Below, in pieces: positions 9,347 through 16,285 of a DNA stretch of 64,000 nucleotides. The translations under genes and the position numbers were made by a program. Every line of letters begins with the position of its first letter. The stretch's first letter is position 1. The DNA is from CAYLRU01 sp964386565 (GTDB taxonomy: Bacteria > Desulfobacterota > Desulfobacteria > Desulfobacterales > UBA5616), in assembly GCA_964386565.1 (NCBI GenBank), contig CAYLRU010000009.1, forward strand, positions 43,896 to 107,895, in the 5' to 3' direction. The notes under the pieces are model-generated. The model had not been told where the DNA came from and searched no databases. It was given only the letters and a program-made list of their open reading frames with translations.

Positions 9347-9787
9347 CTAAGTTTCGTATCTGTCGTATTCCATGATCTTTCTTGCCCGGGATGAATAGGG
9401 TGAGATCATTTCAAGCTCATCTTTCCGGATGGGTCGCCATTCCGTTGTATAAAGCGTTTCATTATGAATGGTGGCCATGGATGTAAATTTACCCACTTCC
9501 ATATGGGGCGGGGGGCCGGGATGATACTCAACCCACAGGATTTTTTTAATATCCAAATTAAAATCCCGACACACGCTTTTGACCAGTTCAGAGGCGCAAT
9601 TAGTGGCCGATGCCCCTTCACCGGTGTCGGAAACGATAACGACAATGGGTTTTAACATTAATACGCTGTTTTTCTCCTGGGAAAGATCGATGATTTTCAG
9701 CCAATAAGCGCCGGCCCACCAGCTCACGGGGCGTAATTCCGATCTTTTCTCCCCGGACCAACTGTATTTCCCGTCATATATAATCAT
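9347..9787 (-). CDS. Conserved-looking protein of unknown function in the queC operon
   Basis: I do not recognise this 146-residue protein. It has a Trp-rich N-terminus (WSGEKR, WWAGAYW). A hydrophobic strand-turn segment (PIVVIVSDTGEGASATNC) looks like a nucleotide- or phosphate-binding loop, and it is followed by a helix and a second strand (KKILWVEYHPGPPP). The C-terminus is polar (EWRPIRKDELEMI). No signal peptide or membrane segment is seen. Its ATG overlaps the queC stop codon (ATGA), so translation is almost certainly coupled to queC. The ARMT1-like gene begins 54 bases downstream. The position suggests a role tied to 7-deazaguanine metabolism or to the ARMT1-like protein, but no function can be assigned. 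Confidence 0.7.
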   Translation of the reverse strand: MIIYDGKYSWSGEKRSELRPVSWWAGAYWLKIIDLSQEKNSVLMLKPIVVIVSDTGEGASATNCASELVKSVCRDFNLDIKKILWVEYHPGPPPHMEVGKFTSMATIHNETLYTTEWRPIRKDELEMISPYSSRARKIMEYDRYET

Positions 9788-10494
9788 TGTGCATAAAGTG
9801 TCGGATCGGGTACACCAGCCGACTCAAATCCCATTTTTCTTATCATGCAACTGTCGCATTTCCCGCAAGCTGCGCCCCCGGGATCGGGGTCGTAACAACT
9901 GTGCGTAATCGCATAATCCACGCCCAAGCTGATGCCGGTCAGGATGATCTGTGCTTTGGTCATATGAATGAGGGGTGTTTGTATGCAGATATTTGAACCG
10001 TCTTGTACTGCGGCTTTCAATCCGAGATTGGCCATTTTTTCAAAGGCGGCGATATATTCGGGCCGGCAGTCCGGATATCCGCTGTAATCCACCGCATTTA
10101 CCCCGATAAAAATATCCCGGCTCCCCAATACTTCAGCCCAGGACAGGGCCAAGGATAAAAAAATTGTATTTCTTGCCGGAACATAGGTAGACGGGATCTC
10201 GTTTTTTATGACCCCTGTTTTCGGAACGTCGATGTTATCCGTGAGCGCGGAACCGCCTATTTGACGCAGATCAATATCCAATACCAGGTGTTTTTCCGCT
10301 CCCAATACTTCCGCTACATCCCGTGCGGCATCCAGTTCTCGGGAATGTCTTTGACCGTAATTGAATGTGAGACTGTAAATTAAAAAATTCCTGCTTTTTG
10401 CTATGGCCATGGCGGTGGTGGAGTCGATTCCCCCGCTGGAAAGAACAACTGCCTTTTTTTTCCCGTTTTTCCGTGTGGATAAATGTGATTGCAT
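9784..10494 (-). CDS. queC: 7-cyano-7-deazaguanine synthase QueC
   Basis: QueC converts 7-carboxy-7-deazaguanine to preQ0 using ATP and ammonia, in the pathway to queuosine and other 7-deazaguanines. The 236-residue protein has the PP-loop SSGGIDST at residues 19-26. It also has the YVPARNTIFLSLA segment and the C-terminal zinc site SCYDPDPGG...CGKCDSC with four cysteines. ATG at 10494 is used although its Shine-Dalgarno is weak. It lies 50 bases after queE and overlaps the next gene by 4 bases. QueD, QueF and Tgt genes are not in the window. Confidence 0.97.
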   Translation of the reverse strand: MQSHLSTRKNGKKKAVVLSSGGIDSTTAMAIAKSRNFLIYSLTFNYGQRHSRELDAARDVAEVLGAEKHLVLDIDLRQIGGSALTDNIDVPKTGVIKNEIPSTYVPARNTIFLSLALSWAEVLGSRDIFIGVNAVDYSGYPDCRPEYIAAFEKMANLGLKAAVQDGSNICIQTPLIHMTKAQIILTGISLGVDYAITHSCYDPDPGGAACGKCDSCMIRKMGFESAGVPDPTLYAQ

Positions 10495-10544
10495 ATTACC
10501 GATACGTTGCCTTATAAATAGATGAGAATGTTTTATAAAAAATT

Positions 10545-11198
10545 TTACACTCCTCGTTCAGTATTCGGCCAGATCGTTTTATGAAGCTGCAGATGGACCC
10601 TCACAGGCAGATGGTCCCAAAGGACCCACTTTGCCAGTTCCGCTGGATTTAGTACGCCATGAACAGGGGAAAACAATACATGGTGCAGGGGCACGCTTCC
10701 CGAAATCACCCAAAGCATGTTTTTGGCGAATTCATAGTCTTTCCGGTCCTGCATGACAAATTTGATTTGGTCTCTCGGGGTCAGGTGAGATAAATTTTTC
10801 CTGTTAAAACTGGCATTTTCGTTGCTTCCGGGGCATTTGATGTCCATGATTTTCATGCATCGGTCATCCACGCGGCTGATATCCAGGCTTCCGTTTGTTT
10901 CCAGCATGACGTCATATTGACGGGAGAGCAATGATGAAATCAGCAACGGGACATCATCCTGCAACAGGGGTTCACCGCCGGTAATTTCCACCAGCCGGCA
11001 TTCAAACGCCGAAATTCGCCTTTCAATATCCGGTATTTCCCACTGCGTTCCGTTATCGTAGGCATAAGTGGTATCGCAATAGGAACATCGCAAATTACAG
11101 CCGGAAACACGGACGAATACGCACGGACGACCTGCATTTAAAGATTCTCCCTGAATACTGTAAAATATTTCATTTACCTGAATCGGCATTTGATCCAT
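10545..11198 (-). CDS. queE: 7-carboxy-7-deazaguanine synthase QueE (radical SAM)
   Basis: QueE is a radical SAM enzyme that contracts 6-carboxytetrahydropterin to 7-carboxy-7-deazaguanine. It begins with the typical VNEIFYSIQGES and has the CxxxCxxC cluster site C34-C38-C41 (GCNLRCSYCDT), followed by EITGGEPLLQ. The open frame runs back to 11525, but the extra 109 residues have no family similarity and would overlap divergent uvrA. ATG 11198 (MDQMPIQ) or 11189 (MPIQ) gives the normal length of about 215 residues. It is the first gene of the leftward operon queE-queC-unknown-ARMT1-like. Confidence 0.93.
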   Translation of the reverse strand: MDQMPIQVNEIFYSIQGESLNAGRPCVFVRVSGCNLRCSYCDTTYAYDNGTQWEIPDIERRISAFECRLVEITGGEPLLQDDVPLLISSLLSRQYDVMLETNGSLDISRVDDRCMKIMDIKCPGSNENASFNRKNLSHLTPRDQIKFVMQDRKDYEFAKNMLWVISGSVPLHHVLFSPVHGVLNPAELAKWVLWDHLPVRVHLQLHKTIWPNTERGV

Positions 11199-11488
11199 GT
11201 CAGATGGGTTAAACAGGTTAAACCAATTTATGCTGATATTTATATCAATCGACGGTTTATTAGTAAATAACAACTTTTGATCCGATTGATCTTTCATATT
11301 GACTGTGCTATTTGCCCTTGCAGAACGACGACCATGAGGATTTCCATTTCCCGGTGTTGAGAATGGTTCGAGGAGAAAAAAGAAAAAACCGTGGATGCCT
11401 TCCATGAAAAACGTCCCCCGAAATTCGCCATGAAGCCGAGCATGGATATGCCTGATTTTTCTCCCTGGTGGTCTGAAAGAAAATTCAA
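11199..11488. promoter_or_regulatory. Divergent queE/uvrA intergenic region with a tandem 8-mer
   Basis: This 290-base region must carry promoters for queE (leftward) and uvrA (rightward). Immediately upstream of queE is a tandem direct repeat, GGTTAAAC at 11207-11214 and again at 11216-11223, with a 9-base period. It could be an operator half-site pair or chance. I looked for a preQ1 riboswitch on the queE strand and saw none. A LexA site for uvrA could not be recognised. Confidence 0.4.
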
Positions 11489-14365
11489 ATGAAATCCGGT
11501 GGAAAACGAAAAACGACAAGGACACGGGAATACGACCATATCATTGTAAAGGGCGCAAAAGAGCACAATCTCAAGGATATAACCGTTAAGCTCCCGAAAA
11601 AAAAACTCATTGTGTTTACAGGTGTTTCCGGATCCGGAAAATCAAGCTTGGCCTTTGATACCATATTCGCCGAAGGACAGCGGCGGTATATAGAATCCCT
11701 GTCCTCCTATGCGCGGCAGTTTTTGGGCCAGATGGAAAAGCCCAAGTACGACACGATAAAAGGGCTTTCCCCCACCATCAGTATCGAACAGAAATCCGCC
11801 GGCAAAAATCCCCGTTCCACGGTTGGGACCATTACGGAAGTGTACGACTATCTGAGGGTTCTTTTTTCAAGAATCGGTGTTCAGTATTGCCATAAATGCG
11901 GCAAAAAGGTCGGCAGAGGGGATGCCGAAAGCATGGTTTCGCAGATCCTGTCAATGCCGGAAAAAACACGGATATTGCTTCTTGCACCGATCATTGAAAA
12001 TCGCAAGGGCGAACACCGGGACCTCATAGAGGAACTCAAAAGGGACGGATTTGCACGCATCCGTATAGACGGGGTGGTCCAGAATTTGGCGGATGTTTTA
12101 CAACTTTCAAAACATAAAAAACACAATATTGAAGTGGTGGTGGATCGCCTGGTGATCAACACGGGCAAGGCGTTTCGAACCCGGTTGACGGATTCGGTTG
12201 AAACTGCTTTAAAATACGGAAAAGGAAGTCTCGTTGTCCATGTGGTGGATCGTGAGGATATCCGTATGAGTGAGGCGCGGTCCTGTTGCGGATTTGCCTT
12301 TCCCGAGCTTGATCCACCGCTGTTTTCATTTAATTCTCCCCAGGGTATGTGCCCTGAATGCAACGGCATTGGTACGGTATTATCCATGGATCCGGATAAA
12401 ATTGTGCCCGACCCCCATCTTTCCATCCGGGAGGGTGCCGTCCTTCCGTGGAAAAACTATTTCCAAAAACACGGCAACAAGTCATGGGGATTGAAAAAGA
12501 TTGAGGCACTGGAAAAACAATTCGGACTGAATCTCGATATTCCGTGGAAAAAATTACCGAAAAGGCAAAGGGATTTATGCCTTTACGGGGCTGATGGACG
12601 GGAAGTGACGGTGAGATGGGACTCGGAAAAAATCAAGGGAGACATCACGACGAATGTCGAAGGTCTGTTGAACGGTTTGATGCGCCGGTATCTGCAAACC
12701 AAATCCGAGGGGGCGAAGAAATGGTACTCCAGATTCATGTCCTCGGCAAAATGCCCGGTATGCAACGGAAGCCGCCTGAAACCCGAAGTACGTCATGTGC
12801 TGGTGGAAGGACGCTCCATTATCGATATTACACAGATGTCGATAAAGGAAAGTTATAACTTTTTTAATACCCTTGATCTTGAAGGCAACCGAAAACTCAT
12901 TGCCGGCGAACTGCTCAAAGAAATTATTAACCGACTGGGATTTCTCATCAATGTGGGATTGGACTATCTTACCCTGGACAGAAAGGGACCGACGCTTTCC
13001 GGCGGAGAATCCCAACGCATCAGGCTTGCATCCCAGGTCGGGTCTGAACTGACCGGGGTTTTGTATATTCTCGATGAACCCTCCATCGGTCTTCACCAGA
13101 GAGACAACAGAAAACTGTTAAACAGCCTTTGTCATTTACGGGATATCGGAAATACCCTCATAATTGTTGAACATGATCAGGAAACCATTGAAACGGCGGA
13201 CTGGGTGGTTGATATCGGACCCGGCGCCGGTCTTCTGGGAGGTCAAATCGTTGCGGAAGGGACCCCGGCCCAAATAAAAAAACACCCGGTTTCCCTGACT
13301 GGAAAATATCTCAGCGGAAAAGAGAAAATACCGGTTCCGGAAAGCCGGCGAAGTCCGGAATCCGTTGGAAACCATTGGATTACGGTTAAAAAAGCATGTG
13401 AAAATAACTTGGCGAATATCACCGTAAAAATTCCATTGGGCCTGTTTGTCCTGATTACAGGCGTGTCAGGTGCCGGCAAATCGACCCTTACCAATCAGAT
13501 CCTGTATCCTGCACTTGTGCGAAAACTCCACAACAGCAGTATTGAAGTGGGAAAACACGGGGGAATATCCGGACTTAACCATCTGGACAAGGTGATCAAT
13601 ATCGACCAGAAAGCCATCGGTCGAACACCGAGGAGCAATCCGGCAACCTATACGAAAGTATTTGACCATATCCGGGACCTGTTCTCCATGCTTCCGGAAT
13701 CAAGGGCGCGGGGCTACAAGAAGGGCAGGTTTTCGTTTAACGTCAAGGGTGGACGATGTGAATACTGTGCCGGAGACGGGTACATCCGGGTTGAAATGCA
13801 TTTTTTGCCTGACGTATTTGTTCCCTGCGAAATCTGCAAGGGGAAACGGTTTAATACAACCACACTGGAAATCCTTTACAAGAGGCACTCCATAGCGGAT
13901 GTGCTGAATCTTTCCGTTCGACAGGCAATGGATCTTTTCAAACACCACCCGAAAATCAAGGCCATACTTGACACCCTGATGCAGGTGGGCCTCGGTTATA
14001 TCAAGCTCGGTCAATCAGCCACCACTTTGTCAGGGGGAGAAGCACAGAGGATTAAGCTGGCAAAGGAACTGGCAAAAAAAAGTACGGGCCGGACCTTGTA
14101 CATTTTGGATGAACCCACAACCGGACTTCACTTTGACGATATCCGGATGCTCATAACCGTTTTGCAGAATTTGGTGAATGCCGGAAATACGGTGGTGGTG
14201 ATCGAACACAACCTGGATGTGATCAAATCTGCGGACTGGATCATCGATCTGGGTCCGGAAGGCGGCAGCGAAGGCGGACGAATCGTAGCAGCGGGCCCGC
14301 CTGAAAAGCTGGCAAAATCCAAAGACAGCCATACTGGAAAATTTTTAAGAAAAATATTAGGATGA
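11489..14365 (+). CDS. uvrA: Excinuclease ABC subunit A
   Basis: UvrA is the damage-sensing ATPase of nucleotide excision repair; it loads UvrB onto lesions. The 958-residue protein has two ABC modules: Walker A GVSGSGKSS near residue 45 and GVSGAGKST near 660, each with an LSGGE signature and an ILDEP Walker B. The C-terminal zinc finger (GGRCEYCAGDG...PCEICKG) is canonical. The first zinc module is unusual: the normal CxxC is replaced by adjacent Cys266-Cys267 (SCCG), while the second pair C288-C291 is kept. uvrB and uvrC lie together near 39-43 kb. The stop overlaps the manA start by 4 bases. Confidence 0.97.
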   Translation: MKSGGKRKTTRTREYDHIIVKGAKEHNLKDITVKLPKKKLIVFTGVSGSGKSSLAFDTIFAEGQRRYIESLSSYARQFLGQMEKPKYDTIKGLSPTISIEQKSAGKNPRSTVGTITEVYDYLRVLFSRIGVQYCHKCGKKVGRGDAESMVSQILSMPEKTRILLLAPIIENRKGEHRDLIEELKRDGFARIRIDGVVQNLADVLQLSKHKKHNIEVVVDRLVINTGKAFRTRLTDSVETALKYGKGSLVVHVVDREDIRMSEARSCCGFAFPELDPPLFSFNSPQGMCPECNGIGTVLSMDPDKIVPDPHLSIREGAVLPWKNYFQKHGNKSWGLKKIEALEKQFGLNLDIPWKKLPKRQRDLCLYGADGREVTVRWDSEKIKGDITTNVEGLLNGLMRRYLQTKSEGAKKWYSRFMSSAKCPVCNGSRLKPEVRHVLVEGRSIIDITQMSIKESYNFFNTLDLEGNRKLIAGELLKEIINRLGFLINVGLDYLTLDRKGPTLSGGESQRIRLASQVGSELTGVLYILDEPSIGLHQRDNRKLLNSLCHLRDIGNTLIIVEHDQETIETADWVVDIGPGAGLLGGQIVAEGTPAQIKKHPVSLTGKYLSGKEKIPVPESRRSPESVGNHWITVKKACENNLANITVKIPLGLFVLITGVSGAGKSTLTNQILYPALVRKLHNSSIEVGKHGGISGLNHLDKVINIDQKAIGRTPRSNPATYTKVFDHIRDLFSMLPESRARGYKKGRFSFNVKGGRCEYCAGDGYIRVEMHFLPDVFVPCEICKGKRFNTTTLEILYKRHSIADVLNLSVRQAMDLFKHHPKIKAILDTLMQVGLGYIKLGQSATTLSGGEAQRIKLAKELAKKSTGRTLYILDEPTTGLHFDDIRMLITVLQNLVNAGNTVVVIEHNLDVIKSADWIIDLGPEGGSEGGRIVAAGPPEKLAKSKDSHTGKFLRKILG

Positions 14366-15585
14366 ACCGCATGAATACTATTTGCAAATTAAAAAACACC
14401 ATTCAGACGTATGCCTGGGGGTCCTGTACCGCCATTCCCGAACTGATGGGGAAGCCCACACCGTCCAAAACACCCCAGGCGGAACTTTGGATGGGAGCAC
14501 ATCCAAAGGCACCGTCAAGGGCATTTTACCAAAATCGATGGGTTCCATTGACGGAGCTTATTGAACACTATCCAAGAGAGATCCTCGGCGAATCCGTCAT
14601 GAACAGTTTCGGCAAGAACCTACCGTATTTATTCAAGGTACTGGCTGCCGACAGGCCGTTGTCCATTCAGGCCCATCCGGATCGTATTCAGGCAAAGATA
14701 GGGTTTGAACGGGAAAACAGGCTTCAAATCCCCATGGATGCGTTTAATCGAAACTACAGGGATGACAACCATAAACCCGAGTGTATCTGCGCTTTGACGC
14801 CGTTTTGGGCATTAAACGGATTTAGACCGGCTTTGGAAATCCTGGAAATCCTGGAAGCTTATTTTCCCGGCGGTTTCAACATGGAAAAAAAGATTCTTAA
14901 GTACGGGAACAGCCGGGATGGGCTGAAGGCTTTTTTTCAGCATTTAATGACAATGGATGAAAAAAGTAAAACCTCTTTGATTGATAATGTCGTTGCCTTG
15001 GCTGAAAAAATTTCCAGCCCCCCCCCGATGGTTGAATGGGTCATCCGGCTTCACCAGGAATATCCCGGAGATATCGGTCTGTTATCTCCTTTATTTTTAA
15101 ATCTCATTTGCCTGGAACCGGGTCAGGCCATGTATCTGCCCGCAGGAGAACTTCATGCCTACCTGAGAGGAACCGCAATCGAATTGATGGCGAATTCGGA
15201 CAATGTCCTGAGGGGTGGATTGACTGGCAAACACATTGATGTGCCCGAACTCATCAACATCCTGACGTTCAATTCCCGGCGAATCAATTGCTTAACGCCA
15301 AGGGCCATCAGTCCATCTGAAGGGGTTTATGACAGCATCTCAGAAGAATTTATGTTGTCACGAATACGGGTTGATGAGAAGATCGTCCATGAAAGCGGCC
15401 TGAACAGGAGCGTAGAAATTCTTTTGTGCACAGAGGGAAGGGCGCTCATCAGCCCATTGGAGGCTTTCGAAGAAATATCTGTTGCCAGGGGGGATTCGGT
15501 TCTGGTTCCGGCTGCTGTAAAAAAATACAGCATCAAAGGTGATGCTGTATTCTATAAAGCGTTCGTCCCTAAAACGTTTCGTTAA
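14362..15585 (+). CDS. manA: Mannose-6-phosphate isomerase, class I
   Basis: This zinc enzyme interconverts mannose-6-phosphate and fructose-6-phosphate, feeding GDP-mannose and polysaccharide synthesis. The 407-residue protein shows the type I landmarks: QTYAWGS near the N-terminus, SIQAHPD (zinc His), HKPECICAL (zinc Glu), and GELHAYLRG followed by MANSDNVLRGGLT. The C-terminal cupin-like part is normal. ATG 14362 overlaps the uvrA stop (ATGA), implying translational coupling; ATG 14371 is an alternative. Its last codons overlap those of the convergent barrel gene, and its 3' end carries the likely terminator of that gene. Confidence 0.93.
   Translation: MNRMNTICKLKNTIQTYAWGSCTAIPELMGKPTPSKTPQAELWMGAHPKAPSRAFYQNRWVPLTELIEHYPREILGESVMNSFGKNLPYLFKVLAADRPLSIQAHPDRIQAKIGFERENRLQIPMDAFNRNYRDDNHKPECICALTPFWALNGFRPALEILEILEAYFPGGFNMEKKILKYGNSRDGLKAFFQHLMTMDEKSKTSLIDNVVALAEKISSPPPMVEWVIRLHQEYPGDIGLLSPLFLNLICLEPGQAMYLPAGELHAYLRGTAIELMANSDNVLRGGLTGKHIDVPELINILTFNSRRINCLTPRAISPSEGVYDSISEEFMLSRIRVDEKIVHESGLNRSVEILLCTEGRALISPLEAFEEISVARGDSVLVPAAVKKYSIKGDAVFYKAFVPKTFR
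15521..15551 (-). terminator. Intrinsic terminator of the barrel-protein gene, inside the manA coding end
   Basis: A perfect 11-bp inverted repeat, AATACAGCATC (15524-15534) and GATGCTGTATT (15541-15551), has a 6-base loop. Read on the minus strand, the hairpin runs directly into a T run (the complement of the A run at 15521-15525). It lies about 30 bases beyond the stop codon of the leftward outer-membrane protein gene. This is the classical layout of a rho-independent terminator, although it sits within manA codons on the other strand. Confidence 0.75.
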
Positions 15586-16244
15586 AAATAGTAATTCAAG
15601 CCAATACCCAGAACAGATGCGTTCAAGGCGACATCTTTTGTTTCTTCCGTCAGATCGGAATGAACCAGTTCAAACTCTGCTTGGTTAAAAATTACTTTAA
15701 GGTCCATATAAACGGAAAAGCGGTTTTTAAAAAACATTTCCGCACCTACATTGGCATGGAATCCGAAACTGTTGTTAACATCCGTCTGTACATTTAACGG
15801 GAAAAAACCAGCCAGTCCTTCTTGTTTTTCCTGATCAAAGGAGTTGATAAAATAATTGGCGCCCAGGCCAAAGAATACGTTGATATCGGTTTTCTGAATG
15901 GGATGCTGATAACGGGCTGTTAAAAAAATAGGGATTTGCTGAATATCTCCGAGCTTGCCGGTCCTGTCGTCATATTCCGCCTCCAATTCCGTCTGGATGA
16001 ACCGGGTGCTTAATTCAAGGGAAAAGGATTTGTTCAGAAAAAACGTTCCGTTAATGCCAAGGAAGGGAACCGTTTCAAAGTTGGCATCCACTTCTCCTAT
16101 TTCCGAAGATGCGGTATTGTAATAGCCGACATTGACGCCCACGGCAAATCGTTTGAATTCGTCTTCTGCCATGGCAATTCCCGATTGCATCCACAAGATC
16201 ATCACACCTATGCTCAAACCGATAAATTTGACGGATTTTTTCAT
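15582..16244 (-). CDS. Outer-membrane beta-barrel protein
   Basis: The 220-residue precursor has a signal peptide with a hydrophobic core (FIGLSIGVMILWM) and a likely cleavage after AMA near residue 26. The mature part alternates aromatic and polar residues in amphipathic strands (FAVGVNVGYYN, FSLELSTRFIQT, INVFFGLGANYFI). It ends in GIGLNYYF with a terminal Phe, the typical signal for outer-membrane insertion. It resembles small OmpA/OmpW-like 8-stranded barrels. The gene lies 41 bases after the SGNH-like lipoprotein gene in the same direction, so the two are probably co-transcribed. No specific function can be assigned. Confidence 0.8.
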   Translation of the reverse strand: MKKSVKFIGLSIGVMILWMQSGIAMAEDEFKRFAVGVNVGYYNTASSEIGEVDANFETVPFLGINGTFFLNKSFSLELSTRFIQTELEAEYDDRTGKLGDIQQIPIFLTARYQHPIQKTDINVFFGLGANYFINSFDQEKQEGLAGFFPLNVQTDVNNSFGFHANVGAEMFFKNRFSVYMDLKVIFNQAEFELVHSDLTEETKDVALNASVLGIGLNYYF

Positions 16245-16285
16245 GATATGTTTATATTTCCTTCATTCATTTAAGATTTATGATG

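Noticed and set aside
11199..11488. preQ1 riboswitch upstream of queE
   Set aside because: The reverse strand lacks the preQ1-I hairpin and A-rich tail pattern.
11199..11525. N-terminal extension of QueE back to an ATG at 11525
   Set aside because: The 109 extra residues are Phe/Arg-rich without family similarity and overlap the uvrA start on the other strand; the QueE fold starts at VNEIFYSIQGES.
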